A stretch of 64,000 bases of DNA from NCBI RefSeq assembly GCF_000367365.1, contig NZ_BARF01000002.1:186001-250000 (forward strand), in the 5' to 3' direction. The notes beneath the pieces were generated by a model. It did no database searches and was not told where the DNA came from. It saw only the letters and a program-made list of their open reading frames with translations. Source of the DNA: Streptomyces prunicolor NBRC 13075 (lineage in GTDB: Bacteria > Actinomycetota > Actinomycetes > Streptomycetales > Streptomycetaceae). Below are positions 25,272 to 34,258 of this stretch, piece after piece; position 1 is the stretch's first letter; the number at the start of each line of letters is the position of its first letter. Made by a program: the position numbers and the translations under genes.

Positions 25272-26714
25272 TCAGCTCTCCGCGGCCCACCACTCCTTGA
25301 GGGCGGCCACGGCTGCCTCATGCTCCATCGGCCCGTTCTCCAGCCGCAGTTCCAACAGGAACTTGTACGCGCGACCGATGACCGGTCCGGGAGTGACGCC
25401 CAGGACCTCCATGATCTGGTTGCCGTCGAGGTCGGGACGGATCGAGTCCAGCTCCTCCCGCGCCTGCAACTGGGCGATGCGTTCCTCCAGACCGTCGTAC
25501 GCACGGGACAGCGCGGCGGCCCTGCGCTTGTTCCGTGTGGTGCAGTCCGAGCGGGTCAGCTTGTGGAGGCGGTCGAGGAGTGGGCCGGCGTCACGGACGT
25601 AGCGGCGGACGGCCGAGTCGGTCCACTCGCCGGTGCCGTAGCCGTGGAAGCGCAGGTGGAGTTCGACGAGACGTGAGACGTCCTTCACCAGGTCGTTGGA
25701 GTACTTGAGCGCCAGCATGCGCCTCTTGGTCATCTTCGCGCCGACCACCTCGTGGTGGTGGAACGAGACCCGGCCGTCGTTCTCGAACCGGCGGGTGCGC
25801 GGCTTGCCGATGTCGTGCAGAAGGGCGGCCAGCCGGAGGACGAGGTCGGGACCGTTCTCCTCCAGTTCGATCGCCTGCTCCAGAACGATCAGCGTGTGTT
25901 CGTAGACGTCCTTGTGCCGGTGGTGCTCGTCGCTCTCCAGGCGGAGGGCGGGAAGCTCGGGCAGGACGTGGTCGGCGAGTCCGGTGTCGACCAGCAGGGT
26001 CAGTCCCTTGCGCGGGTTCGCGGAGAGGATCAGCTTGTTCAGCTCGTCCCGCACCCGCTCGGCCGAGACGATCTCGATCCGCCCGGACATCTCCGTCATC
26101 GCCGCGACGACCTCGGGAGCGACCTCGAAGTCGAGCTGCGCGGCGAAGCGGGCCGCCCGCATCATCCGCAGGGGATCGTCCGAGAAGGAGGCCTCGGGGG
26201 TGCCGGGGGTCCGCAGTACCCGGGCCGCGAGGTCGTCGAGGCCGCCGTGCGGGTCGATGAACTCCTTCTCCGGGAGCGCGACAGCCATCGCGTTCACCGT
26301 GAAGTCGCGCCGGACGAGGTCCTCCTCGATGGAGTCGCCGTACGACACCTCGGGCTTGCGAGAGGTCCGGTCGTACGCCTCCGACCGGTAGGTGGTCACC
26401 TCGATCAGGTAGCCGTCCTTCTGCACCCCCACGGTGCCGAAGGCGATCCCGACCTCCCACACCGCGTCGGCCCACGGCCGGACGATCTTCAGTACGTCCT
26501 CGGGGCGCGCATCCGTCGTGAAGTCCAGGTCGTTGCCGAGCCGGTCGAGCAGCGCGTCCCGGACCGAGCCGCCGACCAGGGCGAGGGAGAACCCGGCCTC
26601 CTGGAAACGGCGGGCGAGGTCGTCGGCGACGGGAGCCACCCGCAGCAGTTCACTCACCGCGTGGCGCTGCACCTGGCTCAGGGCACTGGGGTTGTCTTCG
26701 TTGGCGTTCGGCAC
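25272..26714 (-). CDS. cca: CCA tRNA nucleotidyltransferase
   Basis: This is an approximately 480-residue class II CCA-adding enzyme with an HD domain. The nucleotidyltransferase head motif is LVGGSVRDALLDRLGNDLDF (catalytic D-x-D as DLDF). The RNA-binding neck includes RRDFTVNAMAVALP and DPLRMMRAARFAAQL. The HD-domain motif is AALLHDIGKPRTRRF, then HHHEVVGAKM. It repairs or adds the 3' CCA of tRNAs; the tRNA-Ala in this window lacks an encoded CCA and so needs it. The start is probably GTG 26714 (VPNANEDNPSALSQVQ). An upstream in-frame ATG at 26843 would add 43 atypical residues. Confidence 0.94.
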   Translation of the reverse strand: MPNANEDNPSALSQVQRHAVSELLRVAPVADDLARRFQEAGFSLALVGGSVRDALLDRLGNDLDFTTDARPEDVLKIVRPWADAVWEVGIAFGTVGVQKDGYLIEVTTYRSEAYDRTSRKPEVSYGDSIEEDLVRRDFTVNAMAVALPEKEFIDPHGGLDDLAARVLRTPGTPEASFSDDPLRMMRAARFAAQLDFEVAPEVVAAMTEMSGRIEIVSAERVRDELNKLILSANPRKGLTLLVDTGLADHVLPELPALRLESDEHHRHKDVYEHTLIVLEQAIELEENGPDLVLRLAALLHDIGKPRTRRFENDGRVSFHHHEVVGAKMTKRRMLALKYSNDLVKDVSRLVELHLRFHGYGTGEWTDSAVRRYVRDAGPLLDRLHKLTRSDCTTRNKRRAAALSRAYDGLEERIAQLQAREELDSIRPDLDGNQIMEVLGVTPGPVIGRAYKFLLELRLENGPMEHEAAVAALKEWWAAES

Positions 26715-26972
26715 AACAGAAAAGGGTACGTGGCCCCGGCCACCGCGAGCGCCTCCATTAAATGTGCACGGACACGTCCGCTGATACCCGCGCAAGCGCT
26801 GCCCTTGCGACGTACAGGAACGCTCCCCTTTATACGGGCACATACGGGATGGTCCGGCGCTGTTCTCCGATCTTGTGGAGCAGACCGCGGCACTTCCCCT
26901 CAGCGCGCATCGTTACCATGCGTGGACGCACATTGCGACGACCACTGACGATGACGAGGGACGGGCGAGCGC

Positions 26973-29372
26973 GTGGCCGAGGCGGCAGACTTCCAGGGGA
27001 CGTGTCCCTCACCTGCCCGCCGGTGGCTGCGGCGCACCGGCGCACTGCTCGCCGGGGCGCCTCTGCTGGCCGGCCTGCTCCAGTTGTCCGCCACCACGCC
27101 CGCCGGCGCGGCCGAGCAGACGTCCGCGAAGGCTGCCTCCGGCTCGCAGACGGTGTCGGTCTCCGTGGACTCGCTCAGCCCCAGCATCCCCACGGACGGG
27201 GACACCCTGACCGTCTCCGGGACGGTCACCAACAACGGCAAGCAGACGGTCACGGACGCCCACGTGGGCCTGCGCCTGGGCCAGGCGGTCAGCACCCGCT
27301 CGGCGATCGACACCGTCGCCAACCGCACCGACTACGTCCAGGGCGTCGACGGCTCGGAGATCGGCGACAAGTACACCGAGAAGTTCGCCAAGCTCACTCC
27401 GGGCGTCGCGGAGCCCTTCACCCTCTCCGTGCCGGTCGACAAGCTGGACCTCGGTGACGACGGCGTCTACCCGCTCGGTGTCTCACTCTCCGGCCAGACC
27501 TCCGCGCAGCCGTGGGAGCAGGTGCTGGGCATCCAACGGACGTTCCTGCCGTGGCAGCCCGACGAGGCGGACACGAAGACGAAGACGACGTATCTGTGGC
27601 CGCTGATCTCCGGCGTCCACATGACGGCGCAGACGGGTTCCAACGAGCAGCAGACGCCGGTCTTCCTCAACGACGACCTCGCCAAGGAGATCTCCCCGGG
27701 CGGTCGCCTCGACCAGATGCTGTCGCTGGGCAAGGATCTCGACGTCACCTGGGTGATCGACCCGGACCTGCTGGCCTCCGTCGACGCGATGACCAGCAGC
27801 TACAAGATCCAGGGCGACGGCGACACCACGACGACGGGCACCCACCAGGCGGTCGCCAAGGCGTGGCTCGCCGAGCTGCAGTCGGCGGTCGCGGACAAGG
27901 AGGTCGTCGCTCTCCCCTTCGCCGACCCGGACCTGGCGTCCCTCGCCCACAACGGCACCAGCGTCACCGGCTCGCTGAGCCACCTCAAGGACGCCACGGA
28001 CGTCGCCGCGAGCACCGTGGAGACCGTGCTCCACGTGACGCCGACCACGGACTTCGCGTGGCCGGTGAACGGCGCCGTGGACCCGTCGATCATCAAGGTC
28101 GCCACCTCGGCCGGCGCCGACAAGGTGATCGCCCGCAGCGACAGCCTCCAGGAGACCGGCGGCCTGTCGTACACGCCCTCCGCCGCCCGCCCCATCGGCG
28201 GCGGTACGACCGCGGTGGTCGCGGACTCACGGCTCTCCACGGCGTTCGAGGGTGATCTGACGAGGGCCGGGGCCGCCACACTCGCCGAGCAGCGGTTCCT
28301 CGCCCAGAGCCTGACGCTCGATCTGCAGACGGACAAGCAGCGCAGCATCGTCGTCGCCCCGCAGCGCATGCCGACCGCGAGCCAGGCCCAGGCGATGGCC
28401 GAGGCGCTGACGACCCTCCAGGGCAGCACCTGGAGCGAGTCGCAGGACCTCACCGCGGCGGCCAAGGCGAAGCCCGACCCGAGCGCCACCACAAGGATCC
28501 CGTCGTCCTCCTCGTACCCCTCCTCGCTGCGCAAGCAGGAGCTGCCGAAGTCGGCCTTCGAGCAGATCGCGGCCACCCAGGACAAGCTCGACAACTTCCG
28601 GGTGATCCTCACCGACGAGTCCCGGGTCGTGACCCCGTTCGGGCGGGCCATGAACCGTGAGATGTCCACGTCGTGGCGAGGACAGGCGGGCGAGGCGACG
28701 AACTTCCGCCAGAGCGTGCTGGATTATCTCGACGACCTCACCAACCAGGTGAAACTGATCGACAAGTCCGAGACCAAGCTCTCGGGCCGCAGCGCCACGA
28801 TCCCCGTGACCGTGCAGAACAACCTCGTGCAGGGCGTCGACCACCTGATCCTGCGCCTCACCTCGACGAACCCCACCCGCCTGAAAATCAAAGGCAGGGC
28901 CTACACGGAGCAGCCGGTCACGGTCAACGGCGGGCACAGCCAGTCCGTGAAGTTCACCACGTCGGCCAACGCCAACGGCAAGGTGGGCGTGACCGCCCAG
29001 CTGTACACGGAGGACGGCCAGGAGTACGGACAGGCCGTCAACTTCGACGTGAAGGTCACCGAGGTCACGGCCACCGTCATGCTGGTCATCGGCGGCGGTG
29101 TCCTGCTGCTCGTCCTCGCCGGCTTCCGGATGTACACGCACCGCAAGCGTGCCGTCGCCCGCCAGGCCGAGGAAGGTCCCGACGGACCCGACGACGAAGC
29201 GACCGAGGAACCCGAAGGCCCGGAGAACCCCAAGAGCCCCCAAGACCGTCTCAAGGAGGAGTCCGGCACTCCGTCCCGGGCAGACGACCCGGAGCAGCCG
29301 AGTGACCCGACACCGGACACCGCACCGGAAAGCGCCGACCCGTCCGGCACGGGTGAGAGAGTGGACCGTTGA
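26973..29372 (+). CDS. DUF6049-family secreted membrane-anchored protein
   Basis: This 799-residue protein is exported by an N-terminal signal sequence (RRTGALLAGAPLLAGLLQL ... AGAAEQ). An early beta-sandwich segment follows (LTVSGTVTNNGKQTVTDAHV). The middle resembles polysaccharide-deacetylase-like barrels (WLWPLISGVHMTA-like region, TWVIDPDLLASVDAMT). Near residue 690 to 715 a TM helix (VMLVIGGGVLLLVLAGFRMY) is followed by a charged cytoplasmic tail rich in E/P/D. It precedes murJ by 46 bases on the same strand. The order matches mycobacteria (a large secreted protein ahead of MviN), so a role supporting lipid II flipping or wall growth is inferred, not proven. Confidence 0.85.
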   Translation: MAEAADFQGTCPSPARRWLRRTGALLAGAPLLAGLLQLSATTPAGAAEQTSAKAASGSQTVSVSVDSLSPSIPTDGDTLTVSGTVTNNGKQTVTDAHVGLRLGQAVSTRSAIDTVANRTDYVQGVDGSEIGDKYTEKFAKLTPGVAEPFTLSVPVDKLDLGDDGVYPLGVSLSGQTSAQPWEQVLGIQRTFLPWQPDEADTKTKTTYLWPLISGVHMTAQTGSNEQQTPVFLNDDLAKEISPGGRLDQMLSLGKDLDVTWVIDPDLLASVDAMTSSYKIQGDGDTTTTGTHQAVAKAWLAELQSAVADKEVVALPFADPDLASLAHNGTSVTGSLSHLKDATDVAASTVETVLHVTPTTDFAWPVNGAVDPSIIKVATSAGADKVIARSDSLQETGGLSYTPSAARPIGGGTTAVVADSRLSTAFEGDLTRAGAATLAEQRFLAQSLTLDLQTDKQRSIVVAPQRMPTASQAQAMAEALTTLQGSTWSESQDLTAAAKAKPDPSATTRIPSSSSYPSSLRKQELPKSAFEQIAATQDKLDNFRVILTDESRVVTPFGRAMNREMSTSWRGQAGEATNFRQSVLDYLDDLTNQVKLIDKSETKLSGRSATIPVTVQNNLVQGVDHLILRLTSTNPTRLKIKGRAYTEQPVTVNGGHSQSVKFTTSANANGKVGVTAQLYTEDGQEYGQAVNFDVKVTEVTATVMLVIGGGVLLLVLAGFRMYTHRKRAVARQAEEGPDGPDDEATEEPEGPENPKSPQDRLKEESGTPSRADDPEQPSDPTPDTAPESADPSGTGERVDR

Positions 29373-29418
29373 GCGATGTCGTGGCCGGTGGGCCCGGGGA
29401 CGATGAGGTGGGGTAACC

Positions 29419-31674
29419 ATGAACGCGCCGTACGACGGTGACCGCGGTCAGGGCGCGGGCGGCTCGGGCTACCCCGAGGGTCCGCAGCCCGAGCCCGGTC
29501 AGGTGCCGCCGCAGCCTCCCGCGGACATGTACCTCCAGGACGCCTACGACCAGGACCCCTACCGGGCGCAGGACCTCTCCGCCCAGGACCCGGTCGCCGA
29601 GGCGCTCTACGACCGCGCCGCGCACCCACCGCCCCCTCCGGGCACGTACCAGCCGCAGCCCCCGCTCTACGCGCAGCCGCCTCAGTCCCCGTACGCCCCC
29701 GATCCCCGCGTGTGGGCGCAGACCCCGGCACCCGAGCCGGAGGGCCCGACCCAGTACCTGCCGTACGGCGACGACGCCCGGACGACGCAGTTCGTGGGCG
29801 TGGACGACCTGGTGACGGGGGCCGGCGAGGAGCACCACGAGCCGGACGCCTTCGCGCACCTCTTCCGGGACCAGGGACAGGGCGGCGGACGTCCGCCGAT
29901 GGAGTCCCCGGCGGTCCCCGGCCCGTCCCCGGCACCGCCCTCGGGCCATGCCCCCACCGCGCCGTCTCCGGTACCAATGTCCGACGCCACGATGCAGCTC
30001 ACTCCTACGGCGCCGGCGCCCGCTGCGGCCGCGCCCAAGAAGGGCGGCCGGGCCACCGGCCTGCTGAAGTCGAGCGCCGTGATGGCGGCGGGCACGATGG
30101 TCTCCCGCCTGACCGGCTTCGTCCGCTCGGCGCTGATCGTCTCGGCGCTGGGTGTCGGCATGCTCGGCGACACCTTCCAGGTCGCCTACCAGCTGCCGAC
30201 GATGATCTACATCCTGACCGTGGGCGGTGGCCTCAACTCCGTCTTCGTGCCGCAGCTCGTGCGGGCCATGAAGGAGGACGACGACGGCGGTGAGGCGTTC
30301 GCCAACCGGCTGCTGACCCTTGTCATGGTGGCCCTGGGCGCGCTCACCGCGCTCGCGGTCTTCGCGGCACCCCTGCTGATCCGTCTGCTGTCCGACTCGG
30401 TGGCCAACGATCCGGCGGCCAACGACGTGGGCGTCACCTTCGTCCGCTACTTCCTGCCCTCGATCTTCTTCATGGGCGTCCACGTCGTGATGGGCCAGAT
30501 CCTGAACGCGCGTGGCAAGTTCGGCGCGATGATGTGGACCCCGGTCCTGAACAACATCGTCATCATCGTGACGCTCGGCATGTTCATCTGGGTGTACGGC
30601 ACCTCCGCGAACTCCGGCATGAAGGTCACGAACATCCCGCCGGAGGGCCAGCGACTGCTCGGCATCGGCGTGCTGCTCGGCCTGGTCGTCCAATCGCTCG
30701 CGATGATCCCGTACCTGCGGGAGACCGGCTTCCGGCTGCGGTTGCGCTTCGACTGGCGGGGCCACGGTCTCGGCAAGGCCGCGACGCTCGCCAAGTGGAC
30801 CGTCCTCTTCGTCCTCGCCAACCAGGCCGGCGCGATCGTCGTGTCCCAACTGTCCACCGCCGCGGGCAAGTCCTCGCCCGTCGACGGCACCGGCTTCGCC
30901 GCCTACGCCAACGCCCAGCTGATCTGGGGTCTGCCGCAGGCCATCATCACCGTCTCCCTGATGGCCGCGCTGCTGCCGCGTATCTCGCGCTCGGCGGCTG
31001 AGGGCGACGGGGGTGCCGTCCGCGACGACATCTCCCAGGGGCTGCGCACCACCGCCGTGGCGATCGTGCCGATCGCCTTCGGCCTTCTTTCCCTCGGCAT
31101 CCCGATGTGCACGCTGATCTTCGGTTCCTCGGGGACCAGCGAGGCCACCAACATGGGCTTCATGCTGATGGCCTTCGCCCTCGGTCTGATCCCGTACTCG
31201 GTGCAGTACGTCGTCCTGCGCGCCTTCTACGCGTACGAGGACACCCGAACTCCCTTCTACAACACGGTCATCGTGGCCGCCGTCAACGCCGGCGCCTCGG
31301 TGGCCTGCTACTTCGTCCTCCCGGCCCGCTGGGCCGTGGTGGGCATGGCCGCCTCGTACGGCCTCGCGTACGCGACCGGTGTCGGTGTCGCCTGGAACCG
31401 GCTGCGCAAGCGGCTGAACGGCGACCTGGACGGCGCTCGCGTCATGCGGACGTACGCTCGGCTCTGTATCGCCTCCGTGCCGGCCGCACTGCTCAGTGGT
31501 GCGGCCTGCTACGGGATCGGACATACGCTCGGCCAGGGGGTCGTCGGCTCGTTCGCGGCCCTTCTTGTGGGCGGTGCCGTACTGCTCGGAATCTTCTACG
31601 TCGCGGCCCGGCGCATGCGCATCGAGGAGCTCAACTCCCTCGTGGGCATGGTGCGCGGGCGCTTGGGACGTTGA
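29419..31674 (+). CDS. murJ: Lipid II flippase MurJ (MviN)
   Basis: This 751-residue protein has a Pro/Gln/Tyr-rich cytoplasmic N-terminus of about 205 residues (uncommon outside actinobacteria). A MOP-superfamily flippase core of about 14 TM segments follows. Core hallmarks are SAVMAAGTMVSRLTGFVRSALI, GGGLNSVFVPQLVRAM, and FYAYEDTRTPFYNTVI, the MurJ signature with a conserved Arg/Asp pair. It moves lipid II across the membrane for peptidoglycan synthesis. It is followed 118 bases later by a pseudokinase gene that in mycobacteria is fused to the MurJ C-terminus. Confidence 0.95.
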   Translation: MNAPYDGDRGQGAGGSGYPEGPQPEPGQVPPQPPADMYLQDAYDQDPYRAQDLSAQDPVAEALYDRAAHPPPPPGTYQPQPPLYAQPPQSPYAPDPRVWAQTPAPEPEGPTQYLPYGDDARTTQFVGVDDLVTGAGEEHHEPDAFAHLFRDQGQGGGRPPMESPAVPGPSPAPPSGHAPTAPSPVPMSDATMQLTPTAPAPAAAAPKKGGRATGLLKSSAVMAAGTMVSRLTGFVRSALIVSALGVGMLGDTFQVAYQLPTMIYILTVGGGLNSVFVPQLVRAMKEDDDGGEAFANRLLTLVMVALGALTALAVFAAPLLIRLLSDSVANDPAANDVGVTFVRYFLPSIFFMGVHVVMGQILNARGKFGAMMWTPVLNNIVIIVTLGMFIWVYGTSANSGMKVTNIPPEGQRLLGIGVLLGLVVQSLAMIPYLRETGFRLRLRFDWRGHGLGKAATLAKWTVLFVLANQAGAIVVSQLSTAAGKSSPVDGTGFAAYANAQLIWGLPQAIITVSLMAALLPRISRSAAEGDGGAVRDDISQGLRTTAVAIVPIAFGLLSLGIPMCTLIFGSSGTSEATNMGFMLMAFALGLIPYSVQYVVLRAFYAYEDTRTPFYNTVIVAAVNAGASVACYFVLPARWAVVGMAASYGLAYATGVGVAWNRLRKRLNGDLDGARVMRTYARLCIASVPAALLSGAACYGIGHTLGQGVVGSFAALLVGGAVLLGIFYVAARRMRIEELNSLVGMVRGRLGR

Positions 31675-31792
31675 GGCGGGGGCACACGCACAACCATCGT
31701 CCGCCGCTGTGTGTCGTGCATAGCGGCAGACTGTGGGCACAATTGGTTTCGGCGTCGAACAGCGTGCAACGGATGGGGAGGCAGGAGCGACG

Positions 31793-33505
31793 GTGGCGGA
31801 ACGGAGCACGGCTGCCGTCGACGTGGCAGACAACAGCGGCGACGAGCCGCTGACCGCCAAGGCGGACCAGTCCACGGCCGACGGGGTGGCCCAGAACCCG
31901 GAGCGGGACACGGAGAGCGACAAGGCACAGGGGAGCGGCGGGATCGAGGAAACCGAGAAGGCCTCGCCTCCCGAACTGCACAGCGGTCACAAGCTCGCCA
32001 GACGCTATCGACTCGAAGAGTGCGTCACCCGTCTGGACGGCTTCAGCAGTTGGCGCGCGGTGGACGAGAAACTCCGCCGTGCCGTCGGCGTCCATATCCT
32101 GCCCGCGGATCATTCGAGGGCCCGCTCCGTGCTGGCCGCGGCCCGTTCCTCGGCGTTGCTGGGCGATCCCCGCTTCGTCCAGGTCCTGGACGCCGTGGAG
32201 GAGAACGACCTCGTCTACGTCGTCCACGAATGGCTGCCCGACGCCACGGAACTGACGGCGCTTCTGGCCCCAGGACCGCTGGAGGTGCACGACGCCTACC
32301 AGATGGTCAGTCAGATCGCCTCGGCCATGGCCGCCGCGCACCGCGAGGGCCTCGCCCATCTGCGGCTGAACCCGAACGCCGTGCTGCGTACCTCGTCCGG
32401 CCAATGGCGCATCCGTGGTCTGGCCGTCAACGCGGCGCTGCGCGGCATCAGTTCGGACACACCGCAGCGCACGGACACGGAGGCGATCGGCGCCCTGCTG
32501 TACGCGGCGCTCACCCAGCGCTGGCCGTACGAGAGCGATGCCTACGGCCTGTCCGGGCTGCCCAAGGGCGTCGGTCTCATCGCCCCCGACCAGGTACGCG
32601 CCGGTGTCCACCGAGGTCTGTCGGAGCTCGCCATGCGCGCGCTCGCCAACGACGGTGCCACGGCCTCCCGGCACGAGTCGGCGTGCACCACGCCGGAGGA
32701 GCTGGTGAAGGCGATCGGCGAGATGCCCCGCATCCGCCCGCCGGAGCCCGCCTACACCGCGCCGCCCGAGTACCAGCGCACGACGTACCAACAGGGCACA
32801 TACGGCCGCCCGTCGCCGCCCGGTGCCACCCAGGTTCTGCCGACCCCGCCGCCCCCGCTGCAGAGCCGCACCGGCAAGGCCCTCAAGTGGGCCGTGTCCG
32901 CGCTGCTGATCGCCGCGCTGGGCCTGGGCAGCTGGCAGCTCGCGGACGCGCTCATGGACCAGGGCAACAAGTCCGAGGACACGAAGCAGACGCAGACGAC
33001 GGACGGGAACGACAAGACCGGCGACAAGACCAAGCCGGTCAAGACGCTCGCGATCCAGGGCGCCAAGGAGTTCGTGGCAAAGGGCGACCCGCAGCATCCG
33101 AACGACGTCGACAAGACATACGACGGCGACAAGTCAACGTACTGGCGGACCTCCAGCTTCATAGGGGGCCCGGTGCTCGCGCCGTACAAGCCGGGCGTGG
33201 GCATCGTCTACGACCTCGGTTCGGTCCAGGACGTCTCCGCGGCGACCATAGGGCTCTACTACAGCGGCGATCACACGACGGTGAAGCTCTACGCGACCAA
33301 CTCGCTGTCGCCCTCCTCGCTGGACTCCATGACGCAGCTCGGCACCGTCACGACGACCGGGACCAGTGCCACGGTGAAGGTCACCAAGCATGTGAAGAGC
33401 CGGTACGTTCTTGTCTGGCTCACCGCTCTGCCGCACGCGGACAGCGACCAGTACAGCGATGCCGGCTACAAGCAGGCCATTACCGACGTGAAGTTCACGG
33501 GCTGA
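31793..33505 (+). CDS. Membrane-anchored pseudokinase with C-terminal discoidin-like domain
   Basis: This 570-residue protein matches the C-terminal half of mycobacterial MviN. A kinase-like domain (about residues 60-310: GHKLARRYRLEECVTRLDGF ...) has lost its catalytic residues. The HRDxKxxN loop reads HLRLNPNAVL, DFG reads RGL, and the Gly-rich loop is degenerate, so it is a pseudokinase. A Pro-rich linker, a TM helix (WAVSALLIAALGLGSWQLADAL), and an extracytoplasmic beta domain with DKTYDGDKSTYWRT typical of F5/8-type discoidin folds follow. It probably couples phosphorylation-dependent partners to MurJ. GTG 31793 (GGAG seven bases upstream) is preferred over GTG 31733. Confidence 0.88.
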   Translation: MAERSTAAVDVADNSGDEPLTAKADQSTADGVAQNPERDTESDKAQGSGGIEETEKASPPELHSGHKLARRYRLEECVTRLDGFSSWRAVDEKLRRAVGVHILPADHSRARSVLAAARSSALLGDPRFVQVLDAVEENDLVYVVHEWLPDATELTALLAPGPLEVHDAYQMVSQIASAMAAAHREGLAHLRLNPNAVLRTSSGQWRIRGLAVNAALRGISSDTPQRTDTEAIGALLYAALTQRWPYESDAYGLSGLPKGVGLIAPDQVRAGVHRGLSELAMRALANDGATASRHESACTTPEELVKAIGEMPRIRPPEPAYTAPPEYQRTTYQQGTYGRPSPPGATQVLPTPPPPLQSRTGKALKWAVSALLIAALGLGSWQLADALMDQGNKSEDTKQTQTTDGNDKTGDKTKPVKTLAIQGAKEFVAKGDPQHPNDVDKTYDGDKSTYWRTSSFIGGPVLAPYKPGVGIVYDLGSVQDVSAATIGLYYSGDHTTVKLYATNSLSPSSLDSMTQLGTVTTTGTSATVKVTKHVKSRYVLVWLTALPHADSDQYSDAGYKQAITDVKFTG

Positions 33506-33532
33506 CGTCTCACCAGAGGGGGAGGGGGTCCG

Positions 33533-34258
33533 ATGGCGGAAGGCGCCGGATACGACGAGACGAGCGATCAGGATCTGCTCGCCCGCCATGTCGAAGGCGA
33601 CCCGGACGCCTTCGGAGAGCTCGTACGGCGGCACCGGGACCGGCTCTGGGCCGTGGCCCTGCGCACGCTGGGAGACCGTGAGGAGGCCGCTGACGCGGTC
33701 CAGGACGCCCTCGTGTCCGCCTACCGGGCCGCCCATACCTTCCGCGGCCAGTCGGCCGTCACCACCTGGCTGCACCGGATCACGGTGAACGCCTGCCTGG
33801 ACCGCGCCCGCAAGGCCGCTTCCAGGAAGACGTCCCCGGTCGATGACACCGAGCGCCTGGAACAGCTCCTGGAACCGCACGAGTCGGCCTCGGCTCCCGC
33901 GGAGCGCAACGATCTGCACCGCCAACTGCTTGAAGCCCTCGGCACTCTTCCGCCCGACCAGCGCGCCGCCCTCGTCCTGGTGGACATGCAGGGCTACCCG
34001 GTCGCGGAGGCCGCGCGCATGCTCGACGTGCCGACCGGCACGGTGAAGAGTCGCTGCGCCCGCGGAAGAGCCCGGCTGCTGCCGCTACTCACCCATCTAC
34101 GGCCGGAAAGAACCGGTGGCGACAAGGAACCGGGCGCTGGACGGAACCGGGCGCAGGGGGCATCCGTCCCACCGGCAGCGGGACCTCGCGACGGAGGTCC
34201 CAAGGATGCAGGGCCGAGCGATTCAGCTGCTGTGAAGGGCGGAGGTGGGCGAGCGTGA
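33533..34258 (+). CDS. sigM: ECF sigma factor SigM
   Basis: This 241-residue extracytoplasmic-function sigma factor has region 2 (FGELVRRHRDRLWAVALRTLGDREEAADAVQDALVSAYRAA) and region 4 (LGTLPPDQRAALVLVDMQGYPVAEAARMLDVPTGTVKSRCARGRARLLPLL). The terminal ~45 residues are Gly/Pro-rich and non-conserved. ATG 33533 follows GGGGGAGGGGG. The last four bases overlap the anti-sigma start. Position next to MurJ and trxBA matches sigM of S. coelicolor. Its regulon is probably envelope or redox stress. Confidence 0.94.
   Translation: MAEGAGYDETSDQDLLARHVEGDPDAFGELVRRHRDRLWAVALRTLGDREEAADAVQDALVSAYRAAHTFRGQSAVTTWLHRITVNACLDRARKAASRKTSPVDDTERLEQLLEPHESASAPAERNDLHRQLLEALGTLPPDQRAALVLVDMQGYPVAEAARMLDVPTGTVKSRCARGRARLLPLLTHLRPERTGGDKEPGAGRNRAQGASVPPAAGPRDGGPKDAGPSDSAAVKGGGGRA

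Noticed and set aside
29251..31923. An 890-codon open frame on the minus strand opposite murJ
   Set aside because: Low-complexity His/Arg/Asp/Gly composition, no family features, fully antisense to a conserved flippase.
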